The position numbers were made by a program, and so were the translations under genes. The notes under the pieces were generated by a model. The model searched no databases and had not been told where the DNA came from. It was given only the letters and a program-made list of their open reading frames with translations. A stretch of 64,000 bases of DNA from Catellatospora vulcania. GTDB lineage: Bacteria; Actinomycetota; Actinomycetes; Mycobacteriales; Micromonosporaceae. Location: positions 248,001 to 312,000 of the forward strand of contig NZ_ML769304.1 of assembly GCF_009720385.1 (NCBI RefSeq), read 5' to 3'. Shown in pieces: positions 26,408-35,032 of this stretch (position 1 is its first letter; each line of letters starts with the position of its first letter).

Positions 26408-27451
26408 ATGACCGACACCGCGACGGACACCACCGCCTCCGACGACCAGGGCCGCTACGTCAACCCCGGCGGGGAGTTCACCCGCGACCAGCGTTACATC
26501 GCCACCCGGATCACCGCCGACGGCCGCGACGGCTACCCCGTCGAGCCCGGCCGCTACCGGCTGGTCGTCAGCCGGGCCTGCCCGTGGGCGAGCCGGGCGG
26601 TGATCGTACGCCGGCTGCTCGGGCTGGAGCAGGCCCTGCCGATGGCGGTTGCCGGGCCGACGCACGACGCGCGCAGCTGGACCTTCGACCTGGACCCGGG
26701 CGGCCGGGACCCGGTGCTGGGCATCGAGCGGCTGCAGGAGGCGTTCTTCGCACGGTTCCCCGGTTACGAGCGCGGCATCACCGTGCCCGCGATCGTGGAC
26801 GTCACCACCGGCGCAGTGGTCACCAACGACTATGCGCCGATGACCATCGACCTGTCGCTGGAGTGGACCGCCCATCACCGGCCGGGCGCGCCCGAGCTGT
26901 ACCCGGCCGCGCTGCGCGCCGAGATCGACGAGGTGAACGCGCTGGTGTTCCGGGACGTGAACAACGGTGTCTACCAGTGTGGCTTCGCCGGGTCGCAGCG
27001 GGCGTACGAGGCCGCGTACCGGCGGCTGTTCGCGCGGCTGGACGCGCTGTCGGAGCGGCTGGCCGGGCAGCGCTACCTGGTCGGCGACACGATCACCGAG
27101 GCCGACGTGCGGCTGTTCACGACGCTGGTGCGCTTCGACGCCGTGTACCACGGGCATTTCAAGTGCAACCGGCAGAAGCTGACCGAGATGCCGGTGCTGT
27201 GGGCGTACGCCCGCGATCTTTTCGCCACCCCGGGGTTCGGCGACACCGTCGACTTCGGGCACATCAAGTCCCACTACTACGAGGTGCACCGCGACATCAA
27301 CCCGACCGGGGTGGTGCCCGCCGGGCCGGACCTGTCCGGCTGGCTCACCCCGCACGGGCGCGACGAGCTGGGCGGCCGACCGTTCGGCGACGGCACCCCG
27401 CCCGGCCCGGTGCCCGCCGGCGAGACCGTGCCCGGCCTGCACGGGGCGTAG
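26408..27451 (+). CDS. Glutathionyl-hydroquinone-reductase-like (ECM4/Omega-type GST) protein
   Basis: 347 aa. The N-terminal thioredoxin-like part contains the catalytic SRACPWASRA (CPWA) motif and the partner strand ITVPAIVD; the C-terminal all-helical part has RYLVGDTITEADVRLFTTLVRFD in adjoining pieces. This is the S-glutathionyl-(chloro)hydroquinone reductase family, which reductively removes a thiol from quinone adducts. Most actinobacteria use mycothiol rather than glutathione, so the natural thiol is probably mycothiol (inference). ATG 26408 is preferred to the one at 26396 because of the upstream hexamer. Confidence 0.88.
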   Translation: MTDTATDTTASDDQGRYVNPGGEFTRDQRYIATRITADGRDGYPVEPGRYRLVVSRACPWASRAVIVRRLLGLEQALPMAVAGPTHDARSWTFDLDPGGRDPVLGIERLQEAFFARFPGYERGITVPAIVDVTTGAVVTNDYAPMTIDLSLEWTAHHRPGAPELYPAALRAEIDEVNALVFRDVNNGVYQCGFAGSQRAYEAAYRRLFARLDALSERLAGQRYLVGDTITEADVRLFTTLVRFDAVYHGHFKCNRQKLTEMPVLWAYARDLFATPGFGDTVDFGHIKSHYYEVHRDINPTGVVPAGPDLSGWLTPHGRDELGGRPFGDGTPPGPVPAGETVPGLHGA

Positions 27452-27520
27452 CTCGGCCGAGACTGCTCCGGCCTGCGGCGGTCCCGGCGCCCGGAAGGGT
27501 CCGGCGACCGCCCGGGCCGC

Positions 27521-27745
27521 TCATCTGAGGCGCTTGGAACACTCCTCGGCGATGAACGCCTGCAGAGCCGGGCCCATGGACGCGGTGGTCGTCTGGTCGT
27601 TTTCCAGCCAGGCCCGTTGCGCATCGGTAAGCGTGATCAACAAGTCCTCGCCGATGGCGCCCGTGTCCAGCGCCGCGCACCACTCGTCGCGGTCCTCGCC
27701 CGACAACCCGTCGTTCCACCAGGAAGACATGCTCTGCTCATCCAT
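27521..27745 (-). CDS. Small acidic hypothetical protein
   Basis: 74 aa, acidic and Trp-containing (MSSWWNDGLSGEDRDEWCAAL ... LLITLTDAQRAWLEND), predicted mostly helical, with no signal peptide. The start is supported by a -10 hexamer 7 nt upstream. No family recognised. Confidence 0.6.
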   Translation of the reverse strand: MDEQSMSSWWNDGLSGEDRDEWCAALDTGAIGEDLLITLTDAQRAWLENDQTTTASMGPALQAFIAEECSKRLR

Positions 27746-27752
27746 GGTGTCG

Positions 27753-27758
27753 ACGTTA
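27753..27758 (-). promoter_or_regulatory. -10 element of small acidic ORF
   Basis: Minus-strand TAACGT followed by 7 nt and ATG 27745; the main reason to accept this short ORF. Confidence 0.5.
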
Positions 27759-27889
27759 CGACCTGACCCGCGGCATGCGGCCGCAAATGCGTGAGCCCTG
27801 GGGCGTCGAATCGGCGTGTCCCGCCGGGCGTCCTGCGTCGTGGCGCGCGGCCACGGCCGGTCACCCGCCCCGGCCCACCGGCAGGCAGG

Positions 27890-28900
27890 CTATTGGGCGT
27901 TCAGCCGGAACGGCGTGCCGGGGCAGCTCAGACACGCGAAGATCCGTAGCGCGTCGTCCCAGCCGACGCTCACGCCGGTCGGCCGGTCGGCGTCGCGCCA
28001 CCGCGGGTCTGTCCACGACGGCTCCAGATCGGCCTCCTGCTCGGTCCGCCAGGTGCCGCCGAAGGACTCGGACGAGGTCATGGACAGCACCAGCGTCATC
28101 TCCCGCGAACACCCCTCGCAGGTCATCGGCTGCCGATCGGTGCTGCCCCAGTTGGCATGTCCGCCGACCTTCCAGCCCCGCGCCTGCGACACCGCGTAGT
28201 ACGACGGCTGCCCGAACTCGCGGCTGTCGTCGAAGGCGCGCACCTGTCGGCCCAGCTGCTCGGGGAGCTCCTGCCACCACGGATACTCCACGACCTGTTC
28301 CGGATACAGCACGCAGGCACGGGGGCGGAACATCTCGTCCGGTTCGCGGACGGGCGCGGGCGCGGCCGCCGACGGGCCGCAGATGTCGGCCTGAGCCCGC
28401 CATCGCAGTCGCACGGCCGGTCCGGACTGATCGCGGACCTCGGGGTGCACGTGCGGGCACCACAGCACCTGCAGCAGGTCCTTCCCGGCAGGCAGCGGCA
28501 GGTCGGGCACGTCCTGGGCGCGCAGCTGCGCCACCGGCAGCAGCGGGCCGGACACCGGCTCCGGCCGGGTCACGTGGGTGATCAGGTGGGTGCCGGCGGC
28601 ATGGTGCTCGACGCCGAAGTAACCGGGATAACGCCGGGCCGTGCTGATCGGGTCAGGCCGGGAGCCGAGCCGGGCCGCCTCCTCCGGCGGGACCGGATGC
28701 CGCACCTCCACACGGTGTGGCTGAGCGCACCGTGGCCAGGCCTCGTCGGCAGGCCACAGCAGCGGCCCACCGACGTGGCTCCCGCTGATCGACGGCACGC
28801 CGGGCCGGGGATGCAGGCGCGTGGCGGTGCGCGCATGCGCTGCCAGCCCGGGGAACAGCTGCGCGAGGTCGAGGGGCCGGGGCACCGTGGTGAGCTTCAC
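27890..28900 (-). CDS. DUF1963 (YwqG-like) protein
   Basis: 336 aa, soluble. RPGVPSISGSHVGGPLLWPADE near residues 30-50 (in adjoining pieces), a central PLPAGKDLLQVLWCP and ADLEPSW match the YwqG/DUF1963 family. Two CxxC pairs in the C-terminal third (MTCEGCSREM, FACLSCPGT) could bind zinc. Function unknown. GTG 28900 is fixed by TACCAT 6 nt upstream; the longer frame into nnrD is antisense noise. Confidence 0.75.
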   Translation of the reverse strand: MKLTTVPRPLDLAQLFPGLAAHARTATRLHPRPGVPSISGSHVGGPLLWPADEAWPRCAQPHRVEVRHPVPPEEAARLGSRPDPISTARRYPGYFGVEHHAAGTHLITHVTRPEPVSGPLLPVAQLRAQDVPDLPLPAGKDLLQVLWCPHVHPEVRDQSGPAVRLRWRAQADICGPSAAAPAPVREPDEMFRPRACVLYPEQVVEYPWWQELPEQLGRQVRAFDDSREFGQPSYYAVSQARGWKVGGHANWGSTDRQPMTCEGCSREMTLVLSMTSSESFGGTWRTEQEADLEPSWTDPRWRDADRPTGVSVGWDDALRIFACLSCPGTPFRLNAQ

Positions 28901-28906
28901 GGCCGG

Positions 28907-28912
28907 ATGGTA
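28907..28912 (-). promoter_or_regulatory. -10 element of DUF1963 gene
   Basis: Minus-strand TACCAT, 6 nt before GTG 28900, in the 61-bp gap after nnrD. Confidence 0.5.
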
Positions 28913-28961
28913 ATGGCAGCGCCCGACAGGTGTCGTGGACGGCGACCCCGGCTGCGGGCAA

Positions 28962-29822
28962 TCACACCGAGGCCAGCACCGCGGGGATCTCGTCGGCGAT
29001 CTCCCGGGCCAGGAACCCGATCTTCCCGAACCGGGGTGCCAGCCGCTGGGCGCTGCCGGCGTGGGCGTACGCCGCCCAGCACGCCGCCTGGGCGGGCTCC
29101 GCGCCGCGGCAGAGCAGGCCGGTGACGACGCCCGCGCGCACGTCGCCGCTGCCGGAGGTGCCCAGGCCGCTGCCGCCGGTCTGCTCCCACCAGGTCCGGC
29201 CGTCCGGGTCCGCGACGCGCCCGAACAGCGACACCACGGCCCGGTAGCGCTGCGCGATGCGAATCGCGACGTCCAACAGGTCATCGTCGAGGTCGCCGCC
29301 GAGCAGGTACCTCGCCTCGTCGATGTTGGGGGTGAGCACGTACGAGCCGGGCCGGTCCGCGGTCAGCGACGGGTCCTTGCTGAGCGCACCCAGGGCGTAG
29401 GCGTCCAGCACGACGGTGGTGTCGGGCCGGGTCGCCGCCAGCACGTGCCGCAGCACGGCGTCGGCGTGGTCGATGTCGCCCAGCCCCGGCCCGACGGCGA
29501 CGGCCGACGCCTGCCCCGCCAGCTCGGCCAGCCGGTCGGGAAGGGCCCGGCCGGAGTCGGGTTCGGGCAGGTCGAGCACCAGCGCCTCGGGCACCTGGAT
29601 GCTGAGCGCCGTCGCGGTCGACTCGGCCACCGCGAGCTGGAGCACGCCCGCCCCGGCGCGCAGCGCGGCGACCCCGGCCAGCAGCACCGCACCGGGTGTG
29701 TGCCGCGAGCCGCCGACGATCAGGGCGGTGCCGCGGCTGTCCTTGGCCCCCGCGACCTCGGGCAGCGGCCAGTCGCGCAGCAGCTGGACGGTGACGATGG
29801 CAGGTTCAGACCGGTTCGGCAC
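28962..29822 (-). CDS. nnrD: ADP/ATP-dependent NAD(P)H-hydrate dehydratase
   Basis: Repairs hydrated NAD(P)H by ATP- or ADP-dependent dehydration. 286 aa of the ribokinase-like carbohydrate-kinase fold: AKDSRGTALIVGGS near the start, GVAALRAGAGVLQLA, AVGPGLGD, VLTPNIDEARYL and the nucleotide/catalytic GTSGSGDVRAG. It lacks the N-terminal epimerase domain found in many bacterial fusions, so this is the dehydratase-only form. GTG 29822 overlaps the end of the phosphatase gene by 17 bp, so they are coupled. Confidence 0.9.
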   Translation of the reverse strand: MPNRSEPAIVTVQLLRDWPLPEVAGAKDSRGTALIVGGSRHTPGAVLLAGVAALRAGAGVLQLAVAESTATALSIQVPEALVLDLPEPDSGRALPDRLAELAGQASAVAVGPGLGDIDHADAVLRHVLAATRPDTTVVLDAYALGALSKDPSLTADRPGSYVLTPNIDEARYLLGGDLDDDLLDVAIRIAQRYRAVVSLFGRVADPDGRTWWEQTGGSGLGTSGSGDVRAGVVTGLLCRGAEPAQAACWAAYAHAGSAQRLAPRFGKIGFLAREIADEIPAVLASV

Positions 29823-30528
29823 GCAGGCCCTCCTCGCGGGTCGGGGTGGTGTCGCGGGCGCGCAGGTGGGCGACGTCGTTGAACTGCTGCGGCGTCAGGC
29901 GGCCGGCGCCGTCGCGAACCCAGGTGCTGACCGAGGTGTTGACGATCGCCTCGGCCCGGCTCAGGTCCAGCAGCCGCGCCTCGTCCAGGTCCTCGACGAG
30001 ATAGCGGATGATCTGCACGACCACGTCGTGGGTGACCAGCAGCACCCGCCGGTCGCCGTGGTCGCGGCGCAGGTCGGACAGCAGCGTCCGGATCCGCAGC
30101 GCGACGTCGGCCCACGACTCGCCGCCGGGCGGCCGGTAGTAGAACTTGCCGAGCCGCTGGCGGCGGTCGGCCTCGGTCGGGTGCAGCTCCTGCACGCCGC
30201 GGGCGGTGAGCAGGTCGAGGATGCCCAGTTCCCGGTCGCGCAGCCGCTCGTCGTAGGACAGCCGCAGGTCCAGGCCGTCGGTCATGGCCTTGGCCGTCTC
30301 CGTGGTGCGCAGGTAGGGCGAGACCAGCACCAGGTCGGGCCGCGGCACGCCGGCCAGCCAGCCCCGCGTGGCGGCGGCCTGTTCGCGGCCGAGGTCCGAC
30401 AGGGGCACGTCCGGGTCGCGTGGCGCGAGGTCCAGCCGCTGTGCCCCCGAGCCCTCGGCGAGCACCGCGGCGACGTTGCCGACGCTCTCGGCATGCCGCA
30501 CGGCCCCCAGCCACGCCAACTCGCCCAT
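29806..30528 (-). CDS. Histidine phosphatase (phosphoglycerate-mutase-like)
   Basis: 240 aa. The phosphoacceptor signature is VRHAESVGN, where the His is phosphorylated. It is followed by LVSPYLRTTETAK, RDRELGILD (catalytic Glu region) and LLVTHDVVV with the second His. The broad family covers metabolite and protein phosphatases as well as mutases, so the substrate is open. ATG 30528 has aggggga close upstream; the 41 extra residues of the longer frame are not conserved. It is first in a two-gene unit with nnrD. Confidence 0.88.
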   Translation of the reverse strand: MGELAWLGAVRHAESVGNVAAVLAEGSGAQRLDLAPRDPDVPLSDLGREQAAATRGWLAGVPRPDLVLVSPYLRTTETAKAMTDGLDLRLSYDERLRDRELGILDLLTARGVQELHPTEADRRQRLGKFYYRPPGGESWADVALRIRTLLSDLRRDHGDRRVLLVTHDVVVQIIRYLVEDLDEARLLDLSRAEAIVNTSVSTWVRDGAGRLTPQQFNDVAHLRARDTTPTREEGLRAEPV

Positions 30529-30608
30529 CTCTCCCCCTGTCCACGCACGAGGTGATTGAGGTACCCGCCCACTGCCCGTTGACACCTGCCGAACGGCCCC
30601 AGGTACGT

Positions 30609-30663
30609 GATCATGAGGTTGTGCCGGGGACACGCCGTCGAGCCGTGCCATAGGCTCATGATC
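30609..30663. repeat. 55-bp palindrome-ended repeat, copy 1
   Basis: Begins GATCATGA and ends TCATGATC, with a conserved core (ACACGCC, GAGCCGTGCCATA). It is near-identical in length and core to copies at 58468-58522 (inverted) and 58644-58698. Here it sits between the phosphatase start and the SDR end. It encodes nothing visible. Confidence 0.8.
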
Positions 30664-30676
30664 AACGTGGAGGGGG

Positions 30677-31468
30677 TCAGGGCAGGATGGCGTCGACGTA
30701 GCCGCCGTCGACGCGCAGGGCGCCGCCGGTGGTGGCGGAGGCCTGGTCGGAGCACAGGTAGGCGACCATGTTGGCGATCTCCTCGGGCTCGATCAGGCGC
30801 TGGATCAGGGAGTACGGCCGGTGCTCGCGCATGAAGCGCTGCTGCGCCTCGTCCCAGGGCAGGTCGTCGCCGACCAGTTCGGCGACGAAGGTCTCCACGC
30901 CCGCGGTGTGGGTGGGCCCGGCGATCACCGAGTTGACGGTGACCCCGGTGCCGGCCGCCGCTTTGGCGTACCCGCGGGTGACCGCGAGCAGCGCCGTCTT
31001 GGTGACGCCGTAGTGCACCATCTCGACCGGGGTGACCACGGCGGAGTCGCTGGCGATGGACTGCACGCGACCCCAGCCGCGCGCCATCATGCCCGGCAGG
31101 TACAGCCGGATGAGCCGGACCGCCGAGAGCACGTTGACCTCGAAGAAGCGGAGCCACTCGGCGTCCTCGACCTCCAGCACCGGCTTGGCTTCGAAGATGC
31201 CGAGGTTGTTGACGAGGATGTCGAGCTGCGGCACCGCTTCGAGCATGGCCGCCGCGCCCTCGGCGGTGGCCAGGTCGGCGGCGACCGCGGTGACCGTCGC
31301 GTCCGGCACGGTCTCGCGCAGCCGGGCCGCGGCGTCCTCGGTCGACGCGCCGCGGCCGTTGACCACGACGTGCGCGCCGCTGCGGGCCAGCCGCTCGGCG
31401 ATGGCGTACCCGATGCCCTGGGTGGAGCCGGAGACGAGCGCCGTGCGCCCGGACAGATCGATCATCAC
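30677..31468 (-). CDS. Short-chain dehydrogenase/reductase
   Basis: 263 aa, classical SDR. The dinucleotide loop is SGSTQGIGYAIA near residue 14, followed by NNLG, active-site Ser in SIASDSAVV, and YGVTK supplying Tyr and Lys. The C-terminus DGGYVDAILP is typical of FabG-like oxidoreductases. The substrate is not predictable. A GTG at 31468 or the following ATG at 31465 could start; CATGAT 6 nt before the GTG favours 31468. Confidence 0.88.
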   Translation of the reverse strand: MMIDLSGRTALVSGSTQGIGYAIAERLARSGAHVVVNGRGASTEDAAARLRETVPDATVTAVAADLATAEGAAAMLEAVPQLDILVNNLGIFEAKPVLEVEDAEWLRFFEVNVLSAVRLIRLYLPGMMARGWGRVQSIASDSAVVTPVEMVHYGVTKTALLAVTRGYAKAAAGTGVTVNSVIAGPTHTAGVETFVAELVGDDLPWDEAQQRFMREHRPYSLIQRLIEPEEIANMVAYLCSDQASATTGGALRVDGGYVDAILP

Positions 31469-31474
31469 CGGACC

Positions 31475-31480
31475 ATCATG
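31475..31480 (-). promoter_or_regulatory. -10-like element of SDR gene
   Basis: Minus-strand CATGAT with a 6-nt gap to GTG 31468. Confidence 0.45.
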
Positions 31481-31524
31481 GCAGCGGGCAGGCCCCCGGC
31501 AGGGCCGATCGGGACATGGCGCGG

Positions 31525-32970
31525 TTACGCGTCGGCGGCGCCGCGCTGCTCGGCCGGCGACACCCCGACGCCGGGGCAGGGCCGTTCCAGGTTCTGCTGC
31601 TCGCGCAGGTGCGCCGGGGCCAGCCAGCGGGCCAGGTGGTAGCCGGCGATGGTGACGATGGTGCCCAGGGCGATGCCGCTGAGCTGGAACGTCGGGCTGA
31701 ACACCAGGGAGGTGTCGCCGATCGCGATGATGATGCCCGCGGCCAGCGGCACGAGGTTGATCGGGTTGCCGAAGTCGACCCCGTTCTCCTTCCAGATCTT
31801 CGCGCCGAGCAGGCCGATCATGCCGTACAGCACGACGGTGATGCCGCCGAGCACCCCGCCCGGGGTCGCCGAGATGACAGCCCCGAACTTCGGCGAGAAG
31901 CCGAACAGGATCGCCACGATCGCCGCGATGAAGTACGCCGCCGTCGAGTAGATCCGGGTCGCCGCCATCACCCCGATGTTCTCCGCGTACGTGGTCGTCG
32001 GCGAACCGCCCACGGAGCTGGCCAGCACCGTGGCGACGCCGTCGGCCCCGATGGCCTTGCCCATCACCGGGTTCAGGTCGCGGCCGGTCATCTCGGCGAC
32101 CGCCTTGACGTGCCCGGCGTTCTCGGCGATCAGCGCGACCACCGCGGGCAGCACCAGCAGGATGAACGCGAACGTGAAGGCGGGGGCGTGCCAGCCGGCG
32201 ACCTCGTTGCCGTCGGCTCCGGTGGTGGTGTGCGGCGGGAAGCCGAGCCAGGGCGCGGCGGCCACCCCCGACCAGTCGACCCGGTCATGGGTGGTCGGGC
32301 CGGCCGACCCGGGCAGCACCGAGGTGATCGGACCGATGACCCGGTCGAGCAGCCACGACAGCAGATACCCGAAGATCAGGCCGAGGAAGATGGCGATCCG
32401 GCCCACGAAACCGCGCGCGGCGACCGCGACCACGATGACGAACGTCATCGTCACCAGGGCCGTCCACTGGTCCTGCGGCCAGTAGACCGAGGCGACGACC
32501 GGGGCCAGGTTGAAGCCGATCAGCATGACCACCGCGCCGGTGACCACCGGCGGCAGCACCGCGTGCAGCACCCGGAAGCCCAGCAGGTGGATGAGCAGGC
32601 CGACCAGCGCGAGCACCAGACCGGCCACCAGGATCGCGCCGGTGACCTGGGCGGAGTCGCCGCCCTGGGCCCGGATCGCGGCGACGGCGCTGACGAACGA
32701 CGCCGAGGTGCCAAGGTAGCTGGGCACGATGCCCTTGACGATGAGCAGGAAGCAGATGGTGGCGACGCCGCTCATCATGATCGCGAGCTGCGGGTTGAGT
32801 CCCATGACGACCGGGAAGACGAACGTCGCCCCGAACATCGCCACCACATGCTGCGCCCCCAGGCCCACCATGCGCGGCCACGACAGCCGCTCGTCGGGCG
32901 CGACGACCTGGCCGGGCGGTGGCGTCCTGCCCCCGTAGACCTCACGCCATCCGAACACCGGCCACCCCAC
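31525..32970 (-). CDS. Uracil-xanthine permease (NCS2/SLC23 family)
   Basis: 481-aa polytopic membrane protein importing nucleobases with a proton. It starts with a soluble stretch (VPDERLSW-like: VVAPDERLSWPRMVGLGAQH), then about 12-14 helices. The family signature TTTYAENIGVMAATRIYS lies near residue 340, preceded by the substrate-region GLIAENAGHVKAV-like segment (VVALIAENAGHVKAV). The extent matches uracil permeases. GTG 32970 has no strong ribosome site, so the exact start is uncertain; the upstream Arg/Pro-rich reading is not conserved. Confidence 0.88.
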   Translation of the reverse strand: MGWPVFGWREVYGGRTPPPGQVVAPDERLSWPRMVGLGAQHVVAMFGATFVFPVVMGLNPQLAIMMSGVATICFLLIVKGIVPSYLGTSASFVSAVAAIRAQGGDSAQVTGAILVAGLVLALVGLLIHLLGFRVLHAVLPPVVTGAVVMLIGFNLAPVVASVYWPQDQWTALVTMTFVIVVAVAARGFVGRIAIFLGLIFGYLLSWLLDRVIGPITSVLPGSAGPTTHDRVDWSGVAAAPWLGFPPHTTTGADGNEVAGWHAPAFTFAFILLVLPAVVALIAENAGHVKAVAEMTGRDLNPVMGKAIGADGVATVLASSVGGSPTTTYAENIGVMAATRIYSTAAYFIAAIVAILFGFSPKFGAVISATPGGVLGGITVVLYGMIGLLGAKIWKENGVDFGNPINLVPLAAGIIIAIGDTSLVFSPTFQLSGIALGTIVTIAGYHLARWLAPAHLREQQNLERPCPGVGVSPAEQRGAADA

Positions 32971-33127
32971 GCCCCGCTCGCGCCACTGGAATCCGCCCTG
33001 CTCCGGCCTGCACGGCCGGCCGGGCTGATCACCAGAATGCACGGCGCGGGGCCGAACGGCGGCCGGGCCACGCCGGACGGGTACCCGTCGCGGGCAGCGG
33101 CCCGGCGCAAGCGCGGGGCCGTCGGGC

Positions 33128-34870
33128 TCAGCGAGCCGTGCGGGCGGTGTGCGGCCGCGCCTTGGTCTCACCGGCCAGCAGCGTGGTCAGCGCGTTCAGC
33201 GGCATCGGGTGGGCGAGGTGGTAGCCCTGGGCGTGGACGACGCCGAGCCGCGCCAGCTCGGACAGCTGTGCCGCGGACTCGACGCCCTCGGCGGTGACCC
33301 GCAGCCCGAGGCCGTGCGCGAGGTCGGTGAGCAGCTTGACGACCGCGTGGTCGCGCGGATTGTGCAGCATCCCGGACACGAACGCCCGGTCGATCTTGAT
33401 GCCGTGGATGGACAGCGTCGACAGGTAGCGCAGGTTCGTCGACCCGGCCCCCATGTCGTCGAGGGTCAGCCACACGCCGAGCGAGATCAGCCGCTCCAGC
33501 CGCGGCCCGGCGTCGGCCAGCGTCTGCAGGTCCGCGTCCTCGGGCAGCTCCAGTCGCAGCCGAGAGGCGGGCAGACCGGTATCGGCCAGCGTCCGCACGA
33601 CCGTCTCGTCGAACGGGCCGGCCAGGGTCGGCGCGGACAGGTTCACGTTGACCCACTTGGGCGACTGCTCGCCCAGCTCCTCGTCCATCGCGACCAGGTC
33701 GGCGCAGGCACGGCGCAGCACCCAGCGGTCCAGCGCGGGCAGGTGCCCGGCTCGGCGCGCCCCGGGCAGGAAACGGCCGGGCGGCAGCAGGCCCATGGTC
33801 GGGTGCTGCCAGCGCACCAGCGCCTCCACCGAGGCCACCGACCGGTCGTTGACCCGCACGATCGGCTGGTAGTGCAGCCGCAGCTCGCCCTGCTCGACGG
33901 CCTGGGCGACGGTCCGGTCGACGAGGTCGACGTCGCCGGCCAGCCCGGCCTCCACGCCGACGGCCAGCTCGACCTGGTTGCCGCCGGCCTGCTTGGCCCG
34001 GTACATGGCCATGTCCGCCTCGCTGACCAGCGTCTGCGGGTCGGAGCGGTTGCCGGACACGGCCACCCCGACGCTGGCGTACGGGTGCAGGTCCGGGTCG
34101 TGGCGGCCGTCGCGGGCCGAGATCGCCAGCAGGCACCGGCGGCCGAGTTCGAGCGCCGCCTCCTCGGCCGGTGCGCCCCGCCGCACCCGGGCGAGCACGG
34201 CGAACTCGTCGCCGCCGAGCCGGGCCGCGATCTCCCCCGGTCGCATCGCGTCGCACAGCTGGCGGCCGACCAGGGTCAGCACCGCGTCGCCGGCCTGGTG
34301 GCCGTGCGAGTCGTTGATGCGCTTCATGCCGTCGATGTCGAGGAAGGCCACCGCGACGCGGTCGCCGTCCGCCCCGGCGTCCGTGCACGCCGCCGTCAGC
34401 ACATCGAGGAAGTGGGCCCGGTTGGCCAGGCCGGTGAGGTCGTCGCGTACGGCGCGGTCGGCGAACTGGGTGGCGAGGGCGTCGAACAGGTGCGCCGCGG
34501 ACACGGTGCCCACCCGGCCGCCGTCGAGGTCCACGACCAGGTCGTCGTACCGGCGCTCAGCGGGCCGCGTGCGCAGCAGGTGGGACGCGGCTACCACGGT
34601 GGTCGCGCCCGGAAGGCGCACCGGGGACCAGTCGGCGATCGCGGAAACCGGACGTTGCCGCCACAACAACCGTCCATAGCCCATAGGCCCCGACATGGCC
34701 TGGTCGAAGCGTCCCCGCATGATCAGGCCCAGCCGGTCGCCGTCGGCGACGATCACCGCCATCAGGTCGCTGCGCGCCCGGAACGTCGACTCCAGCGACT
34801 CGCACGGCGTACCTGCCTCCACCACCAGCGCGGCACGCGCCAGCGTTCCGATCTCCCCCGCGATCGTCAC
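33128..34870 (-). CDS. CBS-like / GGDEF / EAL c-di-GMP signalling protein
   Basis: 580 aa, cytosolic. Residues about 1-135 look like a CBS pair (MAVIVADGDRLGLIMRGRF, DDLVVDLDGGRVGTVSAAHL). The GGDEF domain has intact RLGGDEFAVLA but RPGE instead of RxxD at the I-site. The EAL domain keeps the key positions: VEALVRWQHP, VNVNLSA, LELPED, LTLDDMGAG, IKIDRAFV, AEGVES and AQGY. Both making and degrading c-di-GMP therefore look possible, with loop 6 altered (DDMGAG for DDFGTG). GTG 34870 follows a strong GGAGGTGA. Confidence 0.88.
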   Translation of the reverse strand: MTIAGEIGTLARAALVVEAGTPCESLESTFRARSDLMAVIVADGDRLGLIMRGRFDQAMSGPMGYGRLLWRQRPVSAIADWSPVRLPGATTVVAASHLLRTRPAERRYDDLVVDLDGGRVGTVSAAHLFDALATQFADRAVRDDLTGLANRAHFLDVLTAACTDAGADGDRVAVAFLDIDGMKRINDSHGHQAGDAVLTLVGRQLCDAMRPGEIAARLGGDEFAVLARVRRGAPAEEAALELGRRCLLAISARDGRHDPDLHPYASVGVAVSGNRSDPQTLVSEADMAMYRAKQAGGNQVELAVGVEAGLAGDVDLVDRTVAQAVEQGELRLHYQPIVRVNDRSVASVEALVRWQHPTMGLLPPGRFLPGARRAGHLPALDRWVLRRACADLVAMDEELGEQSPKWVNVNLSAPTLAGPFDETVVRTLADTGLPASRLRLELPEDADLQTLADAGPRLERLISLGVWLTLDDMGAGSTNLRYLSTLSIHGIKIDRAFVSGMLHNPRDHAVVKLLTDLAHGLGLRVTAEGVESAAQLSELARLGVVHAQGYHLAHPMPLNALTTLLAGETKARPHTARTAR

Positions 34871-34967
34871 CCCGTCACCTCCATGTGCACGGCTGACCGA
34901 CCCCACGAAGACTAGCCACGACCTGTACAAACATCCAGGTCCATCGGTGTTTTTCCCGGGACGCGGA

Positions 34968-35001
34968 AAGGCCGACCCGGCACACCGGCCGGGTCGGCCT
35001 T
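34968..35001 (-). terminator. Terminator of discoidin/beta-helix enzyme gene
   Basis: Perfect 13-bp stem AAGGCCGACCCGG / CCGGGTCGGCCTT with an 8-nt loop. On the minus strand it is followed by TTTCC. It lies 32 bp beyond the stop at 35033. Confidence 0.75.
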
Positions 35002-35032
35002 CGATCATTCACCTAGTTGCGGACCACCCGGG

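Noticed and set aside
30609-30663. att site or insertion-sequence end
   Set aside because: No integrase or transposase nearby and the element is complete within 55 bp at all three sites.
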